64,000 nt of DNA, taken from Acinetobacter sp. ANC 5054 (lineage in GTDB: Bacteria > Pseudomonadota > Gammaproteobacteria > Pseudomonadales > Moraxellaceae). The position numbers and the translations under genes are program-made. Location: NCBI RefSeq assembly GCF_002135295.1, contig NZ_NEGG01000016.1, forward strand, positions 26,995 through 90,994, in the 5' to 3' direction. Below the pieces are notes generated by a model. That model was given only the letters and a program-made list of their open reading frames with translations. It had not been told where the DNA came from and searched no databases. Positions 43,768 to 53,099 of this stretch are shown here, piece by piece. Numbering within the stretch: the stretch's first letter is position 1; every line of letters starts with the position of its first letter.

Positions 43768-44391
43768 TTAAACCGCCTGAAACCAATGTACATCTTTAAC
43801 AGATTCACGTTGCTGTATACCTTGTATAAAAGGCTTGAACTCGTCTAAATATGGAATAATTTTAAAAGACATCGCATAGACCAGCCAATAAGCCAAATAC
43901 AAATCGGCTGCGGTGATCTTCTCCCCCAATAAATATGGGTTGGCTCTACTTAATCCAATTTTTATAAAATCTAATAATAACTGCTCATTGCCAAAACTGA
44001 GTCCAGTTTTTTGTGCTTCCATTTGTTCAGCTGTGACTTTGACGCTTTTCATATCCATGTATTCAGTCAAAGGGCCATGACAGAAGAATAACCATTTCAA
44101 ATATTCACCACGTTTCGGATCATTCAATGCGGGAGCAAAGCCCTTCTCGATATATTTATCAGTAAGATAAGCGAAAATCGCTGCTGTTTCAGTCACCACC
44201 GAATCACCATCGACCAAGCATGGTACTTTCCCCATTGGATTGATGTTTAAATATTCAGCCTCATGCATTTTTTCATAGGGTATTTCGATAATTTCAACCT
44301 GATCCACGATACCTAATTCTTTAAGCAAAGGTAGAATCGTGTTACTGCGAGATCGGGTATTGCTATATAACTTCATTGTTTTTAAATTCAT
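43768..44391 (-). CDS. Glutathione S-transferase family protein
   Basis: 207 residues. N-terminal thioredoxin-like domain (KLYSNTRSRSNTILPLLKEL with a Ser in the catalytic region, then NPMGKVPCLVDGDSVVTETAAIFAYL; the last part is the glutathione-binding VP-x-L and E(S/T) motif). C-terminal helical domain follows (about 90-207). Conjugation of glutathione or thiol-dependent isomerisation of ring-cleavage products is possible given the convergent MhpA-like gene, but this is inference. An internal ATG five codons on is another possible start. Confidence 0.88.
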   Translation of the reverse strand: MNLKTMKLYSNTRSRSNTILPLLKELGIVDQVEIIEIPYEKMHEAEYLNINPMGKVPCLVDGDSVVTETAAIFAYLTDKYIEKGFAPALNDPKRGEYLKWLFFCHGPLTEYMDMKSVKVTAEQMEAQKTGLSFGNEQLLLDFIKIGLSRANPYLLGEKITAADLYLAYWLVYAMSFKIIPYLDEFKPFIQGIQQRESVKDVHWFQAV

Positions 44392-44591
44392 TTTTTAGTC
44401 CACAGTTTATTTTTATCCATTTCAACTATACCTCTGTTTTTGTAGTGTTATGTTGCGATCAATTCATCGTTTCGTAGTTTCCGATACAATACTGCCAGCC
44501 AAAATAAGACTGACCTTTAATTTAAAATAAACCATTGATCATTCAAATACATACTACAACTCAATACTTTTAACTTTTGAGCCATACATAA

Positions 44592-45512
44592 ATGAAAAAG
44601 ACGATATTAATTCTTGCGATGAGCATGGTGCTGGTTTCAGGCTGCTCCAAAAAAACTGAAGAAATCGCAAGCGAAGCCAGCACATCCGCTCAAGATAGCA
44701 TGACGGCTCAAACTGAAAGCGTAGCAAATAGTCCAGCAGAAAATGCTGATGTGAATGCCCCTTCGACCACGCCTGTGACCGAACAAAAACCTGACACCAT
44801 TTTAAATGACCAAGTGAACCCTGCTGAAGCCTCACGCAGAATGGTGCGTGAAGCCAATGTGAATTTCGAGTCCAAAGATGTTGTAAAAACAGCACTTGAG
44901 ATTGAAAAACTCAGCTTAGAGTCGGGTGGTTTTTTAGAACAAAAAAATATCGACTTCGTGGTCCGTGAAAGCACGTCGCATCCAATTGCCGATGGCAAAA
45001 TTCGCATCTTTGAAAAAGTTGAACCACAAGCAGAAATGATTGTGCGTATTCCAAGTGAAAAAGCAGCTCATTTTGTCAATCAATTGCTGCCACTGATGCA
45101 CTTTTTAAACCGACAACAGTACAGTGCCAAACGCTATGAATTAAAACTGCTGGAAGAAAAAATTGGGCAGACGCAGGCGATTCCTAATAATGTTGCCTCG
45201 GCACAAATGAGCGAAATATCTCGTTTAACCCGTTTAGAGGTTCAAGACCGCGTGCGTTATAGCACCATCGTGATCGCATTCACTCAACCGACGACGGTGC
45301 GTGAGCATCAGGACATTAACTTAGACGCCGTTGCTCAGCTGAATGGCGACAGTTTCTGGCAGCGTGCATGGTACGGTATCCAACAAGGCTGGCAATTTGT
45401 TTTAAGCTTAGTGGTGGTATTAATTACCATATGGCCACTGTATTTAATCCTATTAATTGGCTTCTTGGCATATCGCGGTCTGAAGCCCTATTGGAATAAA
45501 TGGTTCAAATAA
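44592..45512 (+). CDS. DUF4349 lipoprotein with C-terminal membrane segment
   Basis: 306 residues. Signal peptide with lipobox VSGC (Cys18), a 60-residue low-complexity Ser/Thr/Ala/Glu stretch, then the DUF4349 domain (about 80-245): RMVREANVNFESKDVVKTALEIEKLSLESGGFLEQ and a coiled-coil AKRYELKLLEEKIGQTQ. A membrane helix (about 262-288) and a basic tail follow. Both ends are therefore membrane-associated with the middle in the periplasm. The family has no established activity. Single-gene unit with a terminator. Confidence 0.85.
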   Translation: MKKTILILAMSMVLVSGCSKKTEEIASEASTSAQDSMTAQTESVANSPAENADVNAPSTTPVTEQKPDTILNDQVNPAEASRRMVREANVNFESKDVVKTALEIEKLSLESGGFLEQKNIDFVVRESTSHPIADGKIRIFEKVEPQAEMIVRIPSEKAAHFVNQLLPLMHFLNRQQYSAKRYELKLLEEKIGQTQAIPNNVASAQMSEISRLTRLEVQDRVRYSTIVIAFTQPTTVREHQDINLDAVAQLNGDSFWQRAWYGIQQGWQFVLSLVVVLITIWPLYLILLIGFLAYRGLKPYWNKWFK

Positions 45513-45532
45513 GCTTTAAGCAGTAAATCCGC

Positions 45533-45572
45533 AATAAAAAATCCCAATGTCGAAACATTGGGATTTTTTTTA
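45533..45572. terminator. Bidirectional terminator
   Basis: AAAAAATCCCAATG-TCGAAA-CATTGGGATTTTTT hairpin between the DUF4349 gene (+) and the convergent lysR gene (-). Confidence 0.88.
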
Positions 45573-45598
45573 AAATTAATGCTTTGATCCAGCCATGC

Positions 45599-46492
45599 TT
45601 AGAAAAAGCCCATATAGAACTGTTCTTTTAAAACTTTTAAAATCAACTCAATCGCTTCATTTTTACGATCTTTGCGGTAGCTTGCGTACAAACCAATATT
45701 CGGTAAGGGTTCAACAGTACTTTTCACCACGATTTTATCGCCAAGTAAAGGAATCACATATGACGGTACCAAGCTCCAGCCTACACCCATACCGACCAAA
45801 TTGACATTCAGTAGAATATTGGTTGAATGCTGCACCAAATTAACATTTAATTTATTTTGCTTAAAAAACTCTTGAACGATGCGATGTAATTCAGGTGATG
45901 AATGTTCATCACTGATAATAAAATCTTGATTATTCATGCTTTTAATGCTGATATGACGTTGTTCAGCCAGCGGTGAATTCTTGGGTACAATCAATGCAAG
46001 GGGTTCTGAAAAAATCTGTACAGCTTCAATTTCAGGGCTTTCTTCAATATAGCGAGTAAATGCTATATCAATCTCCCCTTTACGTACCGCTGCGATTTGA
46101 TCAATATCCATCAAACTATGAAAATGAATTTTTAGCTCAGGAAATTGCGCACGAATATTTGGCATGATGTACGGAAATACCTTCATTTCCGCCACAGGAA
46201 CAAAACCTATATTCAATTGCTCTTTGCTCAGTTGAGCTATTTGCCTTGCATCCATAATCGCTTTTTCAGCATGCTCCAAACTTAAGCGTGCCTCTTTTAA
46301 AAAAGCCACGCCTTCTGTAGTCAACTCCACTTTGCGATTTGTACGCATCAGGAGTTGTACGCCAACTTCTTGTTCTAAGTCTTTAATTTGCTGACTTAAA
46401 GAAGGCTGAACCGTACACATGCGCTGTGCAGCCTTGGTAAAATTCAGTTCTTCAGCAACCGCAATAAAGTATCGTAGATGTCGTAATTCCAT
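45599..46492 (-). CDS. LysR family transcriptional regulator
   Basis: 297 residues. N-terminal winged helix-turn-helix (1-60: MELRHLRYFIAVAEELNFTKAAQRMCTVQPSLSQQIKDLE) and a periplasmic-binding-protein-like effector domain (about 90-297). The pattern FNFTKAA..L...QPSLS is close to CatM/BenM-type regulators of aromatic catabolism, but the ligand is unknown. It overlaps the MFS stop by one base (TAATG) and has its own strong ribosome site GGAGCTGAATA, so it is the last gene of the tetR-MFS-lysR operon. Confidence 0.92.
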   Translation of the reverse strand: MELRHLRYFIAVAEELNFTKAAQRMCTVQPSLSQQIKDLEQEVGVQLLMRTNRKVELTTEGVAFLKEARLSLEHAEKAIMDARQIAQLSKEQLNIGFVPVAEMKVFPYIMPNIRAQFPELKIHFHSLMDIDQIAAVRKGEIDIAFTRYIEESPEIEAVQIFSEPLALIVPKNSPLAEQRHISIKSMNNQDFIISDEHSSPELHRIVQEFFKQNKLNVNLVQHSTNILLNVNLVGMGVGWSLVPSYVIPLLGDKIVVKSTVEPLPNIGLYASYRKDRKNEAIELILKVLKEQFYMGFF

Positions 46493-47703
46493 TATTCAGC
46501 TCCCAAAGCACTGCGTTTAAGTTTTTTTGCCACTAAGCTGCGATAAACCCACAAAGTGAACACCACCATGACTGCACAAAATATATAAGTTACTTGAAAC
46601 CCCATCCAAGCGATGAATAGCCCCATAATGACTGAGCCAACAGCTAAGCCAATATCAAACAAGGCAAAGAAGGTAGAAATTGCATGCCCCATGCGTGCTT
46701 TTTCGACGGATTGAATCGCCACTGTTTGCAAGCATGGAAACACCGAACCATAACCAATGCCCATAAATACTGCCGAGATCCACAACACCCATTCATTGCT
46801 TAAAAAGCTCACAATCACAAGACCAATTGCGAAAAAAATAAAGGATGGATAAATCACAGCATTTGGACCTTTACTATCATAGATTTTACCGACCCACGGT
46901 CGAACTATAAGCATCGACACAGCAAAAACGATAAAGAATGCACCAGTATAAGTAAGTAAATGCTTCACTTCTGCATATGCGGTGATGAAACTCATTACAC
47001 TGGAATATGCAAATGCTGTCAGCAAGCCAATCAATCCGATCGCCAATACTTTTGTTTCTATCACATCATGAAATTGAATCGATTTTTTGGGAACAGTCAA
47101 ATCTATAACTGTCGCATGTGAAATGGCATGTTCTTGAATTTGAATCAACCATGTAAAGATGTACCCCACCGCAACGATACAAGCCAATAATGCGAACAGC
47201 ATTTTAAAACTCGTAAATTGAATGACGGTTAAAGCGAGGAATGGACCAATGACCACGCCTAAATTGGTCGACATGACAAAGTAGCCCATGCCCGATCCTT
47301 TACGCTCATCTGGAATGTAATCATTCACAATCGGCACATTTGCAGTAGTCAAGATGCTGAACCAAAATCCATGAATAAAACGAATCAATAACAATGACCA
47401 CATGCTATCAATCCAGATATGGCTAAAAGCAAACAATACAAAAATGAAGCCTGCGATTCTGACCGAACGTGCTTTACCAACACGTTCAATGATCATGCCT
47501 GAAAATGGTCGAATAGAAATAGAGGACACTAAGAATAGAGTCAAAGCCATGCCGGCTTGTTGCACCGATCCACCCAAATCTTTCATGATATAGATGGGTA
47601 AAATGGTCAATAAGGCAAAATAATAGGTAAATAAAAATAGATTATTGCATAAGCAAAAAATAAATGACCTATTCCAAAGCTGTATGTTTTGCGTTGTCGT
47701 CAT
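46492..47703 (-). CDS. MFS drug/metabolite exporter
   Basis: 403 residues from ATG 47703; a TTG and a GTG just upstream are also in frame. Twelve predicted membrane helices, with the MFS loop motif RPFSGMIIERVGKARSVRI between TM2 and TM3 and a second RPWVGKIYDSKGP loop. The opening FLFTYYFALLTILPIYIMKDLGGSVQQAGM resembles the YfcJ/arabinose-efflux type. Lies directly between a TetR and a LysR regulator, its start overlapping the end of tetR. Export of a compound sensed by one of them is likely (inference). Confidence 0.9.
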   Translation of the reverse strand: MTTTQNIQLWNRSFIFCLCNNLFLFTYYFALLTILPIYIMKDLGGSVQQAGMALTLFLVSSISIRPFSGMIIERVGKARSVRIAGFIFVLFAFSHIWIDSMWSLLLIRFIHGFWFSILTTANVPIVNDYIPDERKGSGMGYFVMSTNLGVVIGPFLALTVIQFTSFKMLFALLACIVAVGYIFTWLIQIQEHAISHATVIDLTVPKKSIQFHDVIETKVLAIGLIGLLTAFAYSSVMSFITAYAEVKHLLTYTGAFFIVFAVSMLIVRPWVGKIYDSKGPNAVIYPSFIFFAIGLVIVSFLSNEWVLWISAVFMGIGYGSVFPCLQTVAIQSVEKARMGHAISTFFALFDIGLAVGSVIMGLFIAWMGFQVTYIFCAVMVVFTLWVYRSLVAKKLKRSALGAE

Positions 47704-47708
47704 CACAC

Positions 47709-48293
47709 TCAACTTTCTTGTAAATCAGTTGATGGTTGAAGTAAGACCGGTGTAAGTGCTAGTTCGACCAAGCGCTGGATATAATCTGCATCAGGTTTAC
47801 GATTAAAAAAAATGATCTGATAGTGAATCGGTCCATACAACATATCGAGCATCAAATCGAAAGGATAATCAGCACGAACTTCACCTCGTTGTATCGCCAA
47901 TTCAATGAGTGTGCGTGTCGCTTCACGGCGAGGCAACAAATATTGCTTAAAAAATTCTCCAGCTGCCTCACGATGTTCAGCTAAAACGACCAATAGCGCC
48001 CGACCCACATGTTGATTTAAAGCATAGGAAAGCTTAATCAATTGCTGATTTAAGTTGTATTGCAAACTTTGGGTTAAATCCAATTCGAAGATAGAAATGG
48101 TTTGCTCTTTAAACGTGTCAAACACCAAGTCAGCTTTATGCTTCCACCAGCGATAGATCGTCGATTTTCCCACCCCAGCACGCGCAGCAATATCTTCAAT
48201 CGTTAAAGTGCTGTAATCACACTCTTGTAAAGCATCCGCAACCGCTTGCAAGATACATTGCTTCCGACGAGAAGTTTTTTCAGTTTCACTCAT
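47709..48293 (-). CDS. TetR family transcriptional regulator
   Basis: 194 residues. Helix-turn-helix at about 30-53 (STLTIEDIAARAGVGKSTIYRWWKHKADLVFDTF), the standard TetR pattern including GVGKSTIYRWW. The C-terminal domain is helical, with a TetR_C_11-like region (EHREAAGEFFKQYLLPRREATRTLI). First gene of the tetR-MFS-lysR operon, so it probably represses the whole unit until an inducer binds. Confidence 0.9.
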   Translation of the reverse strand: MSETEKTSRRKQCILQAVADALQECDYSTLTIEDIAARAGVGKSTIYRWWKHKADLVFDTFKEQTISIFELDLTQSLQYNLNQQLIKLSYALNQHVGRALLVVLAEHREAAGEFFKQYLLPRREATRTLIELAIQRGEVRADYPFDLMLDMLYGPIHYQIIFFNRKPDADYIQRLVELALTPVLLQPSTDLQES

Positions 48294-48441
48294 AATTCAA
48301 AAAACGAAACGCTACGTATCGTTTTATTTTAGCCAGATTTATTGGTAAAAACTATCCCATCATTGCAAATTCCCCCATAAACTTTAGTAGCACAGTCGGA
48401 ATTATTTTAAATCGTGTTAATGAGCCACAAATATCGAGCAC

Positions 48442-48472
48442 AAAAAAAAGACCACATTAAGTGATCTTTTTT
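48442..48472 (-). terminator. Terminator after the thioesterase gene
   Basis: AAAGACCAC / GTGATCTTT hairpin (one mismatch) flanked by A and T runs, 13 bases beyond the stop of the minus-strand thioesterase gene. Confidence 0.7.
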
Positions 48473-48484
48473 ATCAATATTCGA

Positions 48485-49009
48485 TTAATTCGCTTTTGTT
48501 GCTTTTTTATAGATACTGCACGAAGGATGATGATTTTCTTGTAAGCGTGCCACTTTACGATGTTCAGCCGCTTCAAAACGGCATCGTTTCCAATCATTAT
48601 CTAAATTGAGTGCTGGAATTTGTTTAGGCTTACCTTGTTCATCCACAGCAACCATTGTGAAATAGCAGCTATTGGTATGGCGTACAGTGCGCTTTTGAAT
48701 ATTTTGCGCTTCAACACGAATACCGATTTCCATTGAAGTACGACCAACATGGTTCACACTTGCGAGGAAAGTGACCAACTCACCTACATGAATCGGTTCT
48801 TTAAAATTTACTTTATCTACAGATAGTGTCACCACATAGCTACCAGAGTAACGACTTGCACAAGCATACGCCACTTGGTCTAACAATTTTAAAATCGTTC
48901 CACCATGCACATTACCCGAAAAATTTGCCATGTCTGGTGTCATTAACACTGACATAGATAATTCTGACTGGTCGTCTAGTGCATTCGCAATTTGATCTAA
49001 TGGGGACAT
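48485..49009 (-). CDS. Acyl-CoA thioesterase (hotdog fold)
   Basis: 174 residues. HotDog-fold thioesterase of the YciA/BACH type: MTPDMANFSGNVHGGTILKLLDQVAYACASRYSG (the NxHGGxLLxxxD motif with the catalytic Asp near position 44) and VNFKEPIHVGELVTFLASVNHVGRTSMEIGIRVE. Hydrolyses acyl-CoA esters; chain preference unknown. C-terminal about 45 residues are basic and extend beyond the usual 130-residue domain. GAAAC precedes the ATG. Single gene. Confidence 0.9.
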   Translation of the reverse strand: MSPLDQIANALDDQSELSMSVLMTPDMANFSGNVHGGTILKLLDQVAYACASRYSGSYVVTLSVDKVNFKEPIHVGELVTFLASVNHVGRTSMEIGIRVEAQNIQKRTVRHTNSCYFTMVAVDEQGKPKQIPALNLDNDWKRCRFEAAEHRKVARLQENHHPSCSIYKKATKAN

Positions 49010-49302
49010 CTTGTTTCTCTAGACTCGTGATATAACAATGATTAATGTGATTATTATATAGATTTTAATCGGAAATGAATGTTCAATTCGGCAAAAAAAC
49101 CATCATTATTATTTATGGTGATCATGTCATCATTCAGTAAAATATATATTAATGCCACCGAAATCTTATTCCAAACAGGGTTTTAATACAATTTTGCCTA
49201 ATATTTAAGCACATTATGTTTTTATTCAATTTACAAAAATATCTCTTCCGATTTAAAAATTTTAGCAGCAATCTTTAAATCCTAAAGACTGATCAACAGG
49301 CA

Positions 49303-49479
49303 TTAATCATTTAAGACTTTTAACATCTCGAATGACACATTGTCATAGCTAATTTTTTGACCACCGTCATTGGTACTTTCAACAGTATAACTATTATCTA
49401 CATGAATCTCTGTGATAATAAACACGCTATTTTCCATCAATGCGAGCTTTACTTTTTGCCCAATTTCAAGTTTTTTCAT
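49303..49479 (-). CDS. Small (58-residue) protein of unknown function
   Basis: 58 residues from ATG 49479, with a strong ribosome site (GAGGAG, 7 bases upstream), ending at TAA 49303. The sequence begins MKKLEIGQKVKLALMENSVF and is a compact alternating strand pattern (VFIITEIHVDNSYTVES, DGGQKISYDNVSF) like a small beta-barrel of the KOW/Tudor or SH3 type; this is only a visual impression. Intergenic AT-rich sequence lies on both sides, so it stands alone. No family recognised. Confidence 0.7.
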   Translation of the reverse strand: MKKLEIGQKVKLALMENSVFIITEIHVDNSYTVESTNDGGQKISYDNVSFEMLKVLND

Positions 49480-49827
49480 CTCAATTCTCCTCAGTATGAG
49501 TTATTGATTAAAACTATAAATAATTAAGTGCAGTCTAACCATTTTCTAATAAACGGTAAACTTAACTTTATGAATAAAAAGGCTAATATAGGTATATAAT
49601 ATTATCTAAAAGTTATTATCAATTAATCATATTTTCTTAAGTAATTTCAAATAATTAAATCCAAATATTTTTGAATCTCTGCTATTTTAATTCAATATTC
49701 GGCCTTATTTATACTTTATAGCGATTGCTGGAGTCTATTTTGAGCATGACTGAAAATTTAATTTAAAATTTTTTATCTTAATTTATGGAGCACCAAGCAA
49801 ATCTGTTCTGCTTGATGCCCATACTGA
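49480..49827. other. AT-rich intergenic region
   Basis: 348 bases before the end of the patatin gene. No gene recognised. A weak stem (AAGCA ... TGCTT) near 49797-49818 may end the patatin transcript. The stretch 49600-49700 is about 80 percent A+T. Confidence 0.4.
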
Positions 49828-50841
49828 TTAGTTATTTTTCGCAGTCTCAATCTCTGGTGTCGCAACAAAATGAATCTTATGTCCCGTACTATATTTGTGC
49901 GCTGTATAAACTTTAGCGATCTCACCCAACTTTTCTAAAGTTGCTTCTTCACCTGCAAGTATGGTTGCTTCGCGCCCTTTTACATCGAAGATATGGGCTT
50001 TTTCTCGCAAATCAGGCTGAATGACAATATCCGCTCTTTTCAATTCTTCCTGTGCAAGTCGAGTCTGCATAATATTAATATTTTGGTTGAACAAGCCCCA
50101 AACATTTGAAGTTTCGGTATGGATTGGGCGTGCCAAAATATCCACCGCGATAATAATATCTGCTCCTAGATCTCGTGCAACGTCGACAGGCACTGGACTG
50201 ACCAAACCACCATCGACATATTCTGTATTTTCAATAACCGTTGGAATAAACATACTCGGAATCGACACCGAAGCACGCACTGCCTGCCCCGTATTCCCGT
50301 AGTTGAAAACGACTTTTTTACCATCTTTCAGTTCAGTTGCCACCACATACATTGGCGTTTTTAACAACTCTAATGGCACGTCATCCACTTGTTGATTAAT
50401 AAAATCTTCAACTTTTTTACCATCAAAAAAGCCTTTTCGATCTAAGCGGATATCGCGAACATCATTAGCCTTCATATTGAGCGCAATGTGGCGTAATTCT
50501 TCTGCACTTTTTCCTGAAGCGTAGATCGAGCCAACAAGACTACCTGCACTGGTTCCAACGATAAAATCAGGATGAATCCCCTGCTGTTCTAAAATTTGGA
50601 TTGCACCGATATGTGCATAACCGCGTGCACCACCACTACCTAAAACCAGAGCAACAATTGGACGCTTTTCTTGCTTTTTAACTTTTTTAAAGTCAATGCG
50701 ATTTTCTGCAATTTGTGCAGGTGCAGCGGTATATCGCTGAACTTCAGCTGTGGTTTGTGCAGTAGATGGTTTTGAACTTACGCTTTGGCACCCCACTAGA
50801 CTAATAGCTAGGGTTGTCATCAAAACAGTTATGCTTTTCAT
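49828..50841 (-). CDS. Patatin-like phospholipase lipoprotein
   Basis: 337 residues from ATG 50841 (the frame extends five codons to a TTG). Signal peptide with lipobox LVGC (Cys18), so it is a membrane-anchored lipoprotein. Patatin domain: oxyanion GSGGARGYAHIG (about 68-79), GTSAGS with the catalytic Ser (about 102), and the catalytic Asp in EYVDGGLVSPVP (about 212). Homologous to the RssA/YchK-type patatin proteins; releases fatty acids from phospholipids. A conserved EEATLEKL C-terminal helix follows. Single gene. Confidence 0.9.
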   Translation of the reverse strand: MKSITVLMTTLAISLVGCQSVSSKPSTAQTTAEVQRYTAAPAQIAENRIDFKKVKKQEKRPIVALVLGSGGARGYAHIGAIQILEQQGIHPDFIVGTSAGSLVGSIYASGKSAEELRHIALNMKANDVRDIRLDRKGFFDGKKVEDFINQQVDDVPLELLKTPMYVVATELKDGKKVVFNYGNTGQAVRASVSIPSMFIPTVIENTEYVDGGLVSPVPVDVARDLGADIIIAVDILARPIHTETSNVWGLFNQNINIMQTRLAQEELKRADIVIQPDLREKAHIFDVKGREATILAGEEATLEKLGEIAKVYTAHKYSTGHKIHFVATPEIETAKNN

Positions 50842-51069
50842 CGAGAGAATTTCCAAATACTAGCTCTTTACTTCGGGAGTGGAGGTCATTTCAAGAATTA
50901 AGTAGTCTAAACTGCCGATTGATTGATCACTGTTATCTTTCAGTAATACCCGATCAATAGGCTTAAACGACCGCGTTTATTATATATCGCTTATCAAGAT
51001 TGACACATTGGCTCTAGTCTTTAGATTTTTCAGTAAGTGACAAACATCGAAAAATAAAGCAACAATAAT

Positions 51070-51097
51070 AAAAAAGCCCCACAAACGGAGCTTTTTT
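51070..51097 (-). terminator. Terminator after gltS
   Basis: AAAAAAGCCCC / GGAGCTTTTTT hairpin with one mismatch, 20 bases beyond the gltS stop on the minus strand. Confidence 0.75.
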
Positions 51098-51116
51098 AAT
51101 TCAGTCAAATCATTCA

Positions 51117-52346
51117 TTAACCAAATATTTGGAGCATACCTTGGATGACAACCACATTTACAAGGTCAATAAAGAAAGCACCCACTAAAGGAACGATCAA
51201 GAATGCACGATGAGAAGGTCCATACATACGTGTAATCGCTTGCATATTGGCAATCGCATTTGGTGTTGCACCCATACCAAAACCACACAAACCTGCAGCT
51301 AATACAGCTGAGTCATAGTTTTTACCCATGACACGAAATGACACATAAACTGCAAATACCCACATCGCAATCGATTGTGCAATTAATAACAATATCATTG
51401 GAATAGCTAAATCTGCCATTTGCCAAAGCTTGAGTGAAACCAATGCCATAGCAAGAAAAAGTGCTAGAGCCGTATTGCCAAACACATCAATCGAACGGTC
51501 AAAAATCTCACGTTTAAAACCTGTTTCAACAACATTTCGTAAAATAATACCGCCAGCAAGGGCCCAAACGAATGTTGGTAATTCAAACGTCGTCCCAATC
51601 GTTAGATTTTTCATGATTTCCGCAAAAGCCAATGCAAATGCGAACATGCCTAAGGTTACGATTGCATTATCTGCAGTAATTAAGCGGACTTTCTTTGGTG
51701 CTTCAAAAATATATTCACTGTCCGCAATAGGCTTATTGTCATTATCAATTTGTGTTGCTTCGGTCAAAGGCTTTGCCAAATTATGCTTTTTAATGAGATA
51801 ACGGGCTAATGGTCCACCCATCAAACCACCAACGATCATACCGAAGGTAGCACTCGCGATACCCATAGGTAATGCACCTTCAACTGCATATTTAGTCTCA
51901 AAAATAGGACCCCACGCACCTGCAGTACCTAGTCCACCAACCAACGCAATAGAGCCTGCAATAATTCCCATTAATGGATCCAGACCAACTGTAGTTGCTA
52001 CAGCCATACCAACCGCATTTTGAATGACAACAAAAACTGAAATCGCCAGCAGGAAAATAACCAAAGGCTTTCCACCTTCTTTCAATTTTGCAAAATTTGC
52101 ACTCAAACCAATTGAAGCAAAGAACATCAACATGAATGTATCTTGCATAGGTTTATTTACTGCAATGGTATAACCAAAAAATTGATGAAGTATGAAAAAA
52201 ATAATTGCACCAACCAAACCACCAGCAACAGGTTCTGGAATATTGTATTTGGTTAAGAAAGGAATGTGCTTATTAAGAAAACGCCCAATATAAAGCACCA
52301 ATACTGCAAGCATCAGACTAAACGTCGGATTCAAAATATAATCCAT
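51117..52346 (-). CDS. gltS: Sodium/glutamate symporter
   Basis: 409 residues, typical for GltS (about 400), with about ten membrane helices. Family features: YNIPEPVAGGLVGAII near residue 35, two reentrant loop-like segments (GGLGTAGAWGPIFE and GFGMGATPNAIANMQAITR), and the GPSHRAFLIVPLVGAFFIDLVNVVVI C-terminus. Imports glutamate with sodium. AGGAA precedes the ATG. A cytoplasmic loop (about 195-215, IDNDNKPIADSEYIF) separates the two inverted halves. Confidence 0.95.
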   Translation of the reverse strand: MDYILNPTFSLMLAVLVLYIGRFLNKHIPFLTKYNIPEPVAGGLVGAIIFFILHQFFGYTIAVNKPMQDTFMLMFFASIGLSANFAKLKEGGKPLVIFLLAISVFVVIQNAVGMAVATTVGLDPLMGIIAGSIALVGGLGTAGAWGPIFETKYAVEGALPMGIASATFGMIVGGLMGGPLARYLIKKHNLAKPLTEATQIDNDNKPIADSEYIFEAPKKVRLITADNAIVTLGMFAFALAFAEIMKNLTIGTTFELPTFVWALAGGIILRNVVETGFKREIFDRSIDVFGNTALALFLAMALVSLKLWQMADLAIPMILLLIAQSIAMWVFAVYVSFRVMGKNYDSAVLAAGLCGFGMGATPNAIANMQAITRMYGPSHRAFLIVPLVGAFFIDLVNVVVIQGMLQIFG

Positions 52347-53045
52347 ATAAAACTTCCTAAAAATGATAGCTTTATTTTACGTATGCTTTTTTCAGATCAT
52401 GACCTAACTTTTTTGCTAGATGATGTTCGATTCTTCTTAAGTCGTATGTGCGTTCTAAACCCTAAGAGCAAGTTAAGAATCATGCAATTGCAACTCATAT
52501 TAGTGAGCAGATACGCTTAATTTCAATCAAAATTATAAAAAGCATACAAAGCATAAAAATGCGGCGTAAAGTTAAATAGCAGCGCGAATCCAAAACAGGG
52601 AAAGTACATAAATTTTTAACTGCACATGTTCGACAATACTTTCATTCACCTTGAATTGAGCTAAATGATTTAAATATCATCTGCTCTAAATCAATTAGCT
52701 TTACGAAGTTAAGCCAAACAAGATCAAATGCTGAGCTTAGATAAAAGTACGACCCGTGTTACGTTTAAAAGTCGCACATTATGCTTAGACTTTTTATAAA
52801 TTTCAGTAGTTTTTATTACAAAAAGTTATTTTTTCTATAATTTAAAGTTATATCTATTTGTTTTTATTTAAATGCATTTTCATTTTTTATCTTTATAAAA
52901 TATTAAAAACAAGAAACAGGTATGAATACTTTGTCTTCACTTACAAACTCAATTACAGGCTCAACATCTATACTCATGCAGTTGAATCGTTCCTTCCGTT
53001 TATGGATGTACGTCAATTTGAGTTAATTCAACAAACAGTTATAAA
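52347..53045. other. Long intergenic region without a gene
   Basis: 699 bases upstream of gltS and before the porin terminator. A 73-codon plus frame at 52858-53079 has a hydrophobic, AT-driven composition and no ribosome site. No repeat or RNA structure recognised. Confidence 0.4.
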
Positions 53046-53076
53046 AAAAAGCCTGAACATTGTCAGGCTTTTTTAT
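53043..53076 (-). terminator. Terminator after the porin gene
   Basis: AAAAAGCCTGA-ACATTG-TCAGGCTTTTT hairpin, 24 bases beyond the porin stop (minus strand). Confidence 0.85.
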
Positions 53077-53099
53077 TGATCAAAATTGCATATTTGAGT

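Noticed and set aside
52858..53079. 73-codon hydrophobic plus-strand frame
   Set aside because: No ribosome site, composition follows the local AT richness, and it runs into the porin terminator hairpin.
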